In this document: positions 5,229-12,373 of the stretch, piece after piece
Layout: the number at the start of each line of letters is the position of its first letter
Numbering within the stretch: position 1 is the first letter of the stretch
DNA from: Pseudomonadota bacterium
Lineage (GTDB): Bacteria > Pseudomonadota > Gammaproteobacteria > Steroidobacterales > Steroidobacteraceae
DNA length: 12,373 nt
Direction of reading: 5' to 3'
Assembly (NCBI GenBank): GCA_021779875.1
Contig: JAJXZV010000039.1
Location: 1 to 12,373, forward strand
Program-made: the position numbers and the translations under genes
The notes under the pieces: generated by a model
The model's database searches: none
What the model was told of the DNA's origin: nothing
The model's input: the letters and a program-made list of their open reading frames with translations, nothing else

Positions 5229-7235
5229 ATGACCGACCATGAACCCAACAGCGAAGGCCCCGCCCTGCGGCGCGAGGACGCACGCCTGGTCCGGGCGCAG
5301 CGCGCGGCCGGCGTCGGCTTCATCGACTGGGATCTCACGACCGATCGCGTCGAGCTGTCCGAAGGCGCGTGCCGGCTGCTGGGCATCGACCGGGGCCTGC
5401 AACCGATGCGCATGGAGCAGCTGGTGGCCATGGTCCCCGCCGACGAGCTGCCGCTGGTCCGCCGCTGCCTCGAGCAGGCGGCGAGCGGCGAGCGCGCCTA
5501 CGACGTGGACCATCGTGCCATCCGTCCCGATGGGCGCGTGATCTGGGTGCACGCCCAGGCCGAACTCACCCGCGACGATGCGGGCCGTCCGCAGGCGTTG
5601 CTCGGCACCATCATCGACATCACCGCGCGCAAGACCGCCGAACTCGCCCTGCGCGACAGCGAGGCGCGCTTGCGCCTGGCTCTCGACGCCACCCGGATCG
5701 GCATCTGGGACTGGGATCTGCGCACCGATGCCTGGCAGGCGAACGAGACCTATTTTCGGATGCTGGGGTATGACGCGACCGCGCACGCGCAGCACCGGCA
5801 ATTCTGGAGCGAGCGCATGCACCCCGAGGATCGCGAGCGCGCCGTGGAGGCGATGCTGGCGGTGCGCGACCAGGGGCGGCCGGGGTTCGACCTTGTGTAT
5901 CGCCTCAAGCACGCGGACGGCTCGTATCGCTGGATCAACAGCGTCGGGCGCGCGATCGAATTCGACGAGCGCGGCCGCACGGTGCGCATGCTCGGCCTGC
6001 GGATCGACGTCAACGACCGCAAGCTGGCCGAATCCCGGATCGCGGAGATCGAGGCGCGCGCGGCGCACGCCCAGAGGCTCGACGCCATCGGGCAGCTGAC
6101 GGGCGGCATCGCGCACGATTTCAACAATCTGCTGACCGTGATCATCGGCAATTCGGACGACCTGGCCGAGGAACTCGAGGATCGGCCCCGACTCGCCGCC
6201 ATGGCGCGGATGGTGCGCACCGCCGGCGAGCGGGGTGCGGAGCTGACCAGCCGCCTGCTGTCGTTCGCGCGCCGCCAGACGCTCGAGCCCAAGTCGATCG
6301 AGCCGCCGGCGGCCGTCCAAGGGATGCTCGCCTTGCTGCGCCGCACGCTCGGCGGCAACGTCGAGATCGAGGCCGTCGCCGACTCGGACGCCTGGACGGT
6401 GTACGTCGATCCGGGCCAGCTGGAATTGGCCATCCTGAACCTCTGCATCAACGCCCGGGATGCCATGCCCCAGGGGGGCACCTTGCGGATCGAGACCGCG
6501 AACGTGGTGCTCGATCAGGAGTACGCGGCCGCCGATTTCGAGGTCGTGCCCGGCGAGTACGTGATGTTCGCCATCACCGACACGGGCACCGGCATCGCCC
6601 CCGAGCACCTCGCACGGGTGTTCGATCCGTTCTTCACGACCAAGGCGGTTGGCAAGGGCACCGGCCTCGGCCTGAGCATGGTGTACGGGTTCACCAAGCA
6701 ATCCGGCGGCACGGTGAAGATCCGCTCGCAGGTGGGGGTGGGCACGACCGTGACGCTGTACCTGCCGCGGGCCGGCGACGTCCCGGCCGAGGACGGCCCC
6801 TCCGGCGGGGGCGGCGCACCGTCCCGCGACCTGCGCGGCGACGCGGTGATCCTCCTCGTCGAAGACGACGCGCTGGTGCGCAGCCACGCCGCTCGTCTGC
6901 TGCGCGGCCTCGGCTACCGCGTGCTGATCGCCGCGAACGCGGCCGAGGCGCTCGAGATCGCCCGCAGCGATCAGCACATAGACCTGCTGTTCTCGGACGT
7001 GATGATGCCGGGCGGCATGACCAGGCCGATGCTCGCCGCCCACGTGCAGGCGCTGCGGCCGAAGCTGCCGGTGCTGTTCACGTCCGGCTACACGGAAGGC
7101 GCTCTCGGCCCCGAGGATGCCGGCGCGATGCTGCTGCACAAGCCCTACGATCAGCGCACACTGGTCGAGAAGATCCGCCAGGCGCTGGCTCAGACCAAAA
7201 CCGGGAGAACGGCATGCGATTCAGGCGATCGGTAG
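5229..7235 (+). CDS. PAS-PAS hybrid sensor histidine kinase with receiver domain
   Basis: Soluble two-component sensor of 668 residues with no transmembrane segment. Order: PAS 1 (about 20-135, ending TIIDITARKTAEL), PAS 2 (about 143-263, ending RIDVNDRKLAE), HisKA dimerisation domain with H-box GGIAHDFNNLLTV and phospho-accepting H296, and a HATPase domain with N408 (CINARDAM), D451 (DTGTGIAPE) and a GKGTGLGLS lid. A Gly/Pro linker leads to a C-terminal receiver with E545-D546-D547, phospho-acceptor D590 (SDVMMPGG), T618 and K638 (HKPY). All catalytic positions are intact. No DNA-binding or enzymatic output domain is attached and no separate response regulator is in the window, so the target is unknown. 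The signal would be intracellular, such as a small ligand, redox state or light, but no cofactor-binding motif is obvious. The ATG at 5229 lacks a good Shine-Dalgarno. The 3' end overlaps the next gene. Confidence 0.94.
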   Translation: MTDHEPNSEGPALRREDARLVRAQRAAGVGFIDWDLTTDRVELSEGACRLLGIDRGLQPMRMEQLVAMVPADELPLVRRCLEQAASGERAYDVDHRAIRPDGRVIWVHAQAELTRDDAGRPQALLGTIIDITARKTAELALRDSEARLRLALDATRIGIWDWDLRTDAWQANETYFRMLGYDATAHAQHRQFWSERMHPEDRERAVEAMLAVRDQGRPGFDLVYRLKHADGSYRWINSVGRAIEFDERGRTVRMLGLRIDVNDRKLAESRIAEIEARAAHAQRLDAIGQLTGGIAHDFNNLLTVIIGNSDDLAEELEDRPRLAAMARMVRTAGERGAELTSRLLSFARRQTLEPKSIEPPAAVQGMLALLRRTLGGNVEIEAVADSDAWTVYVDPGQLELAILNLCINARDAMPQGGTLRIETANVVLDQEYAAADFEVVPGEYVMFAITDTGTGIAPEHLARVFDPFFTTKAVGKGTGLGLSMVYGFTKQSGGTVKIRSQVGVGTTVTLYLPRAGDVPAEDGPSGGGGAPSRDLRGDAVILLVEDDALVRSHAARLLRGLGYRVLIAANAAEALEIARSDQHIDLLFSDVMMPGGMTRPMLAAHVQALRPKLPVLFTSGYTEGALGPEDAGAMLLHKPYDQRTLVEKIRQALAQTKTGRTACDSGDR

Positions 7236-7615
7236 CGGTCCTCGCATTGGGTACGTTGGTTGCCACGGTCTGGGCGGACACGATGCAGAACGACCCGCCG
7301 CAGCGGCGCGAACTCGAGCGCGCCGACCTCTCGATGTCCCCGAACATGCAGGTCATCACCTCGATCAGCGAATTCAAGAAAGGCGAGACCATACCGCGTC
7401 ATTATCATCACGGCATCGAGACCGGCTACGTACTGCAGGGCACGATGGTGCAGTTTCCCGGCCGGGCGGCGACCATGATGCAGACCGGCAGCGCCTTTAC
7501 GAACCTGCGCGACGTGCCGCATGCCGGCTTCACCGTGGTGGGGGAGCCGCCGCTGAAGCTCCTGACGGTGCACGTCGTCGACAAGGACAAACCCCTCTAT
7601 GAGTGGGTGAAATAG
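7214..7615 (+). CDS. Exported cupin-domain protein
   Basis: 133-residue single-domain cupin with a Sec signal peptide (MRFRRSVAVLALGTLVATVWA, then DTMQ). Cupin motif 1 fits the pattern G(X)5HXH(X)3-4E(X)6G exactly: G, then H63, H65, E69 and the closing Gly in TGYVLQG. Motif 2 supplies H103 in DVPHAG. These four residues should bind a metal. The reaction is unknown, since small exported cupins include binding proteins and dioxygenase-like enzymes. The start lies 22 bases inside the kinase gene and has a good ribosome-binding site, GGGAG at 7203-7207. The two genes are therefore probably translationally coupled. Confidence 0.9.
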   Translation: MRFRRSVAVLALGTLVATVWADTMQNDPPQRRELERADLSMSPNMQVITSISEFKKGETIPRHYHHGIETGYVLQGTMVQFPGRAATMMQTGSAFTNLRDVPHAGFTVVGEPPLKLLTVHVVDKDKPLYEWVK

Positions 7616-7657
7616 CGGCCCGAGTCACTGCCGCTCGCGGATCAGGCTCAATCCAAC

Positions 7658-7927
7658 ATGCCCACGCCAAAATCGACGTTCAAAGCCATCGCGGTGACCG
7701 CGCTGGCGGTCATCGCGGCGGTGGCGCTCAACCCGTCGCCCGAGCGTCACCGCGAGAAGATCAGGGAGGCGGTGTCGCAGCGTAGCCAGTTGGAGAGCCT
7801 GCTCGGCGTCGGTCAGCTCGAAGCGTTCATTGCGCAATACCGATCCATAGGGGTGGCCTCGTACACCGTGGTCGATGGCAAGGTTGCCTCGATAGGCCTT
7901 CTCGGCGCGGTCTTCGTGGTGCAGTAG
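7658..7927 (+). CDS. Small membrane-anchored protein of unknown function
   Basis: 89 residues. One hydrophobic segment (about residues 8-24, FKAIAVTALAVIAAVAL) is followed by NPSPERHREKIREAV and a short charged helix. The C-terminus (YTVVDGKVASIGLLGAVFVV) is strand-like. The general plan of a membrane helix, then an NPS motif, then a closing GxxxSxGxxGxxF block resembles small uncharacterised proteins seen in several bacterial phyla (from memory, not searched). Topology, with the C-terminus outside, is inferred. It sits 42 bases downstream of the cupin on the same strand. The Shine-Dalgarno is weak. No function is proposed. Confidence 0.72.
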   Translation: MPTPKSTFKAIAVTALAVIAAVALNPSPERHREKIREAVSQRSQLESLLGVGQLEAFIAQYRSIGVASYTVVDGKVASIGLLGAVFVVQ

Positions 7928-8000
7928 CGGCGTGGCCGATGGATGCGGCGCGGGTTTGCGTCCCCGAATTCGCGGCGGGCGCATGCGGATCGATGCGGTT

Positions 8001-8017
8001 CGATGCGCTGCGCATCG
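8001..8017. promoter_or_regulatory. 17-bp palindrome upstream of the FMN reductase
   Basis: CGATGCGC (8001-8008), central T, then GCGCATCG (8010-8017) is a perfect inverted repeat. GATGCGG occurs just before it (7992-7998) and ATGCGG at 7983-7988, making a cluster of similar half-sites. The palindrome ends 21 bases before the FMN reductase ATG. It could be an operator or a leader hairpin, but no regulator is identified. Confidence 0.4.
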
Positions 8018-8038
8018 GCTGCAAGCCGGCTGGGCGTC

Positions 8039-8599
8039 ATGAACGTGCTCGCCGTGGCCGGCAGCTTGCGGACGGCCTCCATCAACGCCGCCTTCTGCCG
8101 CGCGGCGGCCAGGCTGGCGCCTGCGGGCCTCGAGATCACGGTCTTTCATGGCTTGGGCGATCTTCCTCACTACAACCCGGATTTGGAGGATCGACCGCCC
8201 GCGGGGGTTGCCGACCTGCGCACCGCGGTGGTTCGCGCCGATGCCTTGTTGATCGCCAGCCCCGAGTACGCCCATGGCGTCTCCGGCGTCATGAAGAACG
8301 CCCTCGACTGGCTCGTCGGCTTCGAGGAGTTCGTCAACAAGCCTGTGGCGGTCGTGAACACCTCCGCGCGGGCGTACCACGCCTACGACGCGTTGCTGGA
8401 AACGCTGAGAACCATGTCCGCGACCATCGTCACCGAAGCGTCGGTTACGATTCCACTGCTCGGTGCATTGGTCACCGAGGAGGCCATTCTCGCATCGCCG
8501 ACGGTATCGTCCCAGGTGCGCCGCGCGCTGATTTCCCTTGCTTCTTTTCTGGATCGAGACGGTGTCGCGGGCCCGAGCTTCCCGGTCGGGTCGCGATGA
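8039..8599 (+). CDS. NADPH-dependent FMN reductase family protein
   Basis: Flavodoxin-fold oxidoreductase of 186 residues. Such proteins bind FMN and reduce flavins, quinones, chromate or azo compounds with NAD(P)H in the cytoplasm. The N-terminal phosphate-binding loop is VAGSLRTASINAAF, and the second flavin loop is ASPEYAHGVSGVMKNALDWLVG, both characteristic of the ChrR/SsuE-like family. The physiological substrate cannot be read from the sequence. The ATG at 8039 is chosen because MNVLAVAGSLR is the standard family start. The frame extends upstream to 7943, but that stretch is Arg/Ala-rich and unlike the family. It is 111 bases downstream of the small membrane protein, with a palindromic element between. 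Confidence 0.9.
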   Translation: MNVLAVAGSLRTASINAAFCRAAARLAPAGLEITVFHGLGDLPHYNPDLEDRPPAGVADLRTAVVRADALLIASPEYAHGVSGVMKNALDWLVGFEEFVNKPVAVVNTSARAYHAYDALLETLRTMSATIVTEASVTIPLLGALVTEEAILASPTVSSQVRRALISLASFLDRDGVAGPSFPVGSR

Positions 8600-8710
8600 C
8601 GCCCGAGCCGCGGCACGCGGGTTCGTCGGGAGCACGCATTTCCCGGCGCGTCCCTCGCAGGGCCGTGTCGGCCGTGATCGACGAGATCTTCGGCGACCTT
8701 CGCCATGCGG

Positions 8711-8716
8711 TATATT
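8711..8716 (+). promoter_or_regulatory. Candidate -10 box for the HD-domain gene
   Basis: TATATT (8711-8716) matches five of six consensus bases and stands out in a very GC-rich 151-bp gap. It lies 35 bases before the ATG at 8751. The -35 region (TTCGGC, 8689-8694) is poor. A separate promoter for the HD-domain gene is plausible but unproven. Confidence 0.3.
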
Positions 8717-8750
8717 GGGAACGCATCGTGGGCCGTCGATGGAGATCGCG

Positions 8751-9347
8751 ATGAACACCCCGGACGGGCGAGACTCGATTCGCGCCGACTTCGCCGACAT
8801 GGCGGCGAGCACGCAGGGCGATTGGCGGATCATCATGGACGAGTTCATTCCCTACGCGAAGGCGCTGCCCGATCGCGTGCTCACGCACCTGCGCCTCCTC
8901 GAAGGCGAACACGGCGGCTTCCCGGTCGACCGGCTCACGCACTCCCTGCAGACGGCGACGCGCGCCCATCAGGATGGCCGTGACGAGGAATACGTGGTCT
9001 GCGCCCTGCTGCACGACATCGGCGACACGTTGGGTCCCTATAATCACGCGGACGTCGCGGCCGCCCTCCTGCAACCGTTCGTGTCGGACGCCAATCACTG
9101 GATGGTGCAGCATCACGGCGTCTTCCAGGGATACTATTTCTTTCATCACATCGGCATGAACCGCGACCTGCGCGAGAGCTTCCGCGGCCATCCCTGCTTC
9201 GAGCGGACGGCCGAGTTCTGCGCCCGTTATGACGGCCCGGCCTTCGACGCAAAGGCGGCCTGGCTGCCGCTTGAGGCCTTCGAACCCATGCTCCGCCGCG
9301 TGCTGGCCGCGCCGCGCAACTCCCTCTACCGGGCCGCCCTGGAGTGA
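8751..9347 (+). CDS. HD-domain metal-dependent protein, possibly a diiron oxygenase or phosphohydrolase
   Basis: 198 residues. HD-fold ligands are visible in order: H64 (RLTHSLQTATRA), H88-D89 (LLHDIGD), H99 (YNHAD), one or more of H116/H121/H122 (HWMVQHHG), and D161 (RYDGPAFD). The block ALLHDIGDTLGPYNHAD and the aromatic stretch GYYFFHHIG belong to a conserved but uncharacterised bacterial HD subfamily. The six-ligand pattern with an Asp closing the set is like both HD phosphohydrolases and the mixed-valent diiron oxygenases PhnZ and MIOX, so the reaction is undecided. The start at 8751 is favoured over the ATG at 8739 because GGAG (8741-8744) lies 6 bases before it. osmC follows after 39 bases and may be co-transcribed. 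Confidence 0.88.
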   Translation: MNTPDGRDSIRADFADMAASTQGDWRIIMDEFIPYAKALPDRVLTHLRLLEGEHGGFPVDRLTHSLQTATRAHQDGRDEEYVVCALLHDIGDTLGPYNHADVAAALLQPFVSDANHWMVQHHGVFQGYYFFHHIGMNRDLRESFRGHPCFERTAEFCARYDGPAFDAKAAWLPLEAFEPMLRRVLAAPRNSLYRAALE

Positions 9348-9386
9348 CCTCCGGCCCGCGAATCGCACCATCGCACTGGATACTCC

Positions 9387-9857
9387 ATGCACCACTACAC
9401 GGCAACGATCTCATGGTCGCGCGGCGAGCAGCCGTTCATCGACAACCGATACAGCCGCCGGCACCTCATCCGCTTCGACGGCGGCGTGCAGATCCCCGCC
9501 TCGGCATCACCGCAGATCGTGCGCGTGCCCCTGTCGGACCCGGCCGCCGTCGATCCCGAGGAGGCGTTCGTCGCCGCCCTGTCGAGCTGCCACATGCTGT
9601 CGTTCCTCTCGATCGCGGCCCGGGAGAAGTTCTGCGTGGACAGCTACGTCGACGAGGCCTCGGGGATCATGGAGAAGAATGCCGCCGGGAAATGGGCCGT
9701 GTCCGTGGTCACGCTGAAACCGCGGATCGCCTGCTCGGGCCGGATCGTCCCCTCGCACGAGCAGCTGCTCGACCTGCACCATCGGGCTCACGAGGAGTGC
9801 TTCATCGCCAATTCGGTGCGGACCGAGGTGCGCTGCGAGCCCGAGATGGCGTCCTGA
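9387..9857 (+). CDS. OsmC family protein (peroxiredoxin-like)
   Basis: 156 residues. OsmC/Ohr proteins reduce organic hydroperoxides using two cysteines. Both are present: C68 in ALSSCHMLSFLSIAA, at the start of the long central helix, and C138 in HEECFIANSV. The spacing and the motif around C68 fit the OsmC/YhfA-like branch. Other cysteines (C83, C116) are not part of the usual pair. Start: MHHYTATISW matches the family's first strand. No strong Shine-Dalgarno is seen. Peroxide reduction is known for the family and not shown here. Co-transcription with the HD gene 39 bases upstream is possible. Confidence 0.92.
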   Translation: MHHYTATISWSRGEQPFIDNRYSRRHLIRFDGGVQIPASASPQIVRVPLSDPAAVDPEEAFVAALSSCHMLSFLSIAAREKFCVDSYVDEASGIMEKNAAGKWAVSVVTLKPRIACSGRIVPSHEQLLDLHHRAHEECFIANSVRTEVRCEPEMAS

Positions 9858-10039
<182 letters not shown>

Positions 10040-10080
10040 GTTCCGGGCGCCCATCCGCGCCGCCGGCCGCCCTGGACCGC

Positions 10081-10491
10081 TCATTTGGCGTACAGGATGA
10101 TCTGGGTGCACCGGAACAGCGCCAGCGTCCGGCCGGTCTCCCGGTGCGTCACCACCGCGTCCCACACCTGGGTCGAGCGGCCGCGGTGCGCCGGCCGCGC
10201 CACGCTCACCACGGTGCCCTCGCGCGCCGTGCCCAGGTGGTTCGACTTGAGCTCCACGGTGGTGAAGCCGGTCGCGCCGGCCGGCAGGTTCGCGGCGCAG
10301 CCGTAGCCGCAGGTGGTGTCGGCGAGCGTCACGATGCCGCCCGCGTGCAGGTAGCCGTTCGTAGCGATCAGGTGCTCGCTCACCGTGAATTCCGCCTCGA
10401 CGCACTCCGGCTCGAGCCGCGTGATGCGGATCCCGAGATGCCCGGGCAGCCGGCCGGCGCCCCGCTGGTTCATGATCTCCGCTGTCAGCAT
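10081..10491 (-). CDS. PaaI-type hotdog-fold thioesterase
   Basis: 136-residue single hotdog domain of the PaaI/YdiI acyl-CoA thioesterase group. The signature helix NGYLHAGGIVTLADTTCGYG carries H49 and D58 at the expected active-site positions, and the core strands (FTTVELKSNHLG, GTVVSVARPAHRGRSTQVW) are complete. These enzymes hydrolyse aromatic or short acyl-CoA esters as tetramers, and the substrate here is unknown. The ATG at 10491 is chosen because GGAGGAG (10501-10495) lies just upstream. The frame could reach a TTG at 10503, but that would place the ribosome-binding site inside the gene. It is the last gene of the glcF-glcG-carbonic anhydrase run, 18 bases after the previous stop. Confidence 0.9.
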   Translation of the reverse strand: MLTAEIMNQRGAGRLPGHLGIRITRLEPECVEAEFTVSEHLIATNGYLHAGGIVTLADTTCGYGCAANLPAGATGFTTVELKSNHLGTAREGTVVSVARPAHRGRSTQVWDAVVTHRETGRTLALFRCTQIILYAK

Positions 10492-10509
10492 CGGCTCCTC
10501 CAAGATCGA

Positions 10510-11139
10510 TCAACCGGCGTCGGTCGTGCCGGGAAAGAATTCCACGAGTCCCGTATCGAGCGAGTATTCCGCACCCACCACCATCAGGCCCTGGGTCTGG
10601 ATCATCTCCTCGATGATCTCCGAGCCGTGGCGCAACCGCTCGACGGAGGTGCGGATGTTGGCGCGCACCGCCTCGCGCGACAGCGCCGCGAGATCGTGCT
10701 TGAGGTCCGTGGCGAGCAGGCCCTCGACGGACGGGCGGATGAAGTCGACGATGGAGTGCAGGTTGTGCGACTGGTTCTCCTTCGGCCGCTGCAGCTGCTC
10801 GAGGGTCGCGGCGATCGCGCCGCACTTGGAGTGGCCCAGCACCACGACCAGGCGGGTGCCGAACTGCTCCGCGGCGAACTCGACGCTGCCGATCTGCGAG
10901 GGTGCGACCACGTTGCCGGCCACGCGGATCACGAACAGATCGCCGAGTCCCTGGTCGAACACGATCTCCACCGGCACGCGTGAATCCGAGCAGCCGAGGA
11001 TGGCGGCGAAGGGCGCCTGGCCCGTCGCGAGCTCGATGCGCCGCGCCCGGCTCGGCCAGGTGTCGCGGCTGCGCACGTCGGCGACGAACCGCTCGTTGCC
11101 TTCGCGCAACCGCTCGAGCGCCTCGCGTGCCCCGATCAT
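10510..11139 (-). CDS. Beta-class carbonic anhydrase
   Basis: Interconverts carbon dioxide and bicarbonate. 209 residues. The zinc ligands are C50 (in GCSDSRVP), H103 and C106 (in GHSKCGA). The D52/R54 dyad that controls the active site of type I/II beta enzymes is present. The supporting motifs FVIRVAGN and the helix near EFFPG are in place. The ATG at 11139 overlaps the stop of glcG as ATGA (11139-11136), so translation is probably coupled. This start gives MIGAREALERLREGNERFV, the normal family N-terminus, whereas the longer frame to 11187 overlaps glcG with unrelated sequence. A role in supplying bicarbonate or handling carbon dioxide alongside glycolate metabolism is possible but inferred only from position. 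Confidence 0.95.
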   Translation of the reverse strand: MIGAREALERLREGNERFVADVRSRDTWPSRARRIELATGQAPFAAILGCSDSRVPVEIVFDQGLGDLFVIRVAGNVVAPSQIGSVEFAAEQFGTRLVVVLGHSKCGAIAATLEQLQRPKENQSHNLHSIVDFIRPSVEGLLATDLKHDLAALSREAVRANIRTSVERLRHGSEIIEEMIQTQGLMVVGAEYSLDTGLVEFFPGTTDAG

Positions 11140-11564
11140 CCTCGGTGCACCGTCAGGCCGGCCGCCGCGATGCCGGCGATCGCGCACAGCTCGTCGTTGT
11201 CCGACGAGTCGCCCGTGATCCCGACCGCCCCCGCGATCGCGCCGTTCGCGCCCGTGGCGATCACCCCGCCTGCGGCGGGCACGATGCCGCCCGGCGCGAG
11301 CTGGCCGAGCGCGCTCACGAACGCCGGCCGCTCGGCGGCCATCTCGCCGATGCGGCGCGAGGAGACGCCGAGGGCGAGCGCGCCGGCCGCCTTGCCCGTG
11401 GCGATCTGCGGCCGCAGGTTCGACGCGCCATCCTGGCGGGCGAAGGCGATCAGGTGGCCGCCCGGATCGACCACCGCGACGCTCAGCGGCTTCAGCTTGA
11501 GTTCCGCGGCCTTGGCCATCGCCGCCGCAATCAGGGTATTGGCCTGTGCCAGAGTCATCGACAT
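11136..11564 (-). CDS. glcG: GlcG/HbpS family heme-binding-like protein (DUF336)
   Basis: 142-residue GlcG/HbpS (DUF336) protein. Typical family blocks are seen: an N-terminal helix LAQANTLIAAAMAKAAEL, then LSVAVVDPGGHLIAFARQDGA, an Ala-rich helix, GGIVPAAGGVIAT, and the C-terminal AIAGAVGITGDSSDNDELCA. The first part of the pair HbpS/GlcG has been linked to heme or flavin binding in other organisms, but the function of GlcG in glycolate operons is not settled. The symbol rests on family plus position directly after glcF. The start codon has a strong ribosome-binding site, GAGGTGA (11575-11569), which overlaps the glcF stop. It is coupled to the carbonic anhydrase by a 4-base overlap. Confidence 0.9.
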   Translation of the reverse strand: MSMTLAQANTLIAAAMAKAAELKLKPLSVAVVDPGGHLIAFARQDGASNLRPQIATGKAAGALALGVSSRRIGEMAAERPAFVSALGQLAPGGIVPAAGGVIATGANGAIAGAVGITGDSSDNDELCAIAGIAAAGLTVHRG

Positions 11565-11573
11565 GTGATCACC

Positions 11574-12373
<800 letters not shown>

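Noticed and set aside
4821..7139. Very long open frame (772 codons) on the - strand opposite the hybrid kinase
   Set aside because: It is antisense to a kinase with every catalytic motif intact, rich in Arg/Ala/His with no recognisable domain, and explained by the GC-rich codon bias that removes stops on the opposite strand.
7943..8038. N-terminal extension of the FMN reductase
   Set aside because: The added 32 residues are Arg/Ala-rich, lack family similarity and contain the palindromic element. MNVLAVAGSLR at 8039 is the family start.
7625..8848. 407-codon open frame on the - strand across the small membrane protein and FMN reductase
   Set aside because: No domain signature, and it spans intergenic sequence and two genes with clear family motifs on the other strand.

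Overview
This is a GC-rich chromosomal window that reads as a gammaproteobacterium. The strongest lineage clue is the conserved order polA, small-RNA interval, engB, diheme cytochrome c4, dsbA, which is known from Pseudomonas- and Xanthomonas-type genomes. The species cannot be named from the sequence alone. Nothing looks like a mobile element, phage or CRISPR array.

Region 1 (1-2613): the 3' part of polA, with proofreading and polymerase domains, runs off the left edge. It is followed by about 270 bp that hold no protein gene. This interval contains a string of stem-loops ending in a strong intrinsic terminator on the + strand. It is read here as a small RNA gene of the class found between polA and engB (Spot 42, ErsA and especially the C-rich-loop sX13 type). 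engB, an essential ribosome-assembly GTPase, comes next on the - strand.

Region 2 (2710-5052): divergent from engB are cytochrome c4 and a lipoprotein-type DsbA with a long low-complexity linker. A GFA/CENP-V-like zinc protein and a small exported protein of unknown function with two cysteines follow. The first three are packed within a few bases and probably form one transcription unit devoted to the cell envelope and redox.

Region 3 (5229-9857): a soluble PAS-PAS-HisKA-HATPase-REC hybrid kinase overlaps the start of an exported cupin. Next come a small membrane-anchored protein, an NADPH-dependent FMN reductase, an HD-domain metalloprotein and an OsmC-family peroxidase-like protein. Several of these belong to redox or stress families, but there is no proof that they form one pathway.

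Region 4 (9916-12373, all - strand): tRNA-Arg(CCG) with encoded CCA sits downstream of a compact operon. In transcription order the operon is glcF (5' end off the right edge), glcG, a beta-carbonic anhydrase and a PaaI-type hotdog thioesterase. glcG and the anhydrase share an ATGA overlap. The operon points to glycolate oxidation.

The most notable element is the candidate small RNA at about 1883-2000. Secondary points of interest are the lipoprotein DsbA beside an orphan exported two-cysteine protein, the HD protein with possible diiron-oxygenase ligands, and the carbonic anhydrase coupled to a glycolate oxidase operon.
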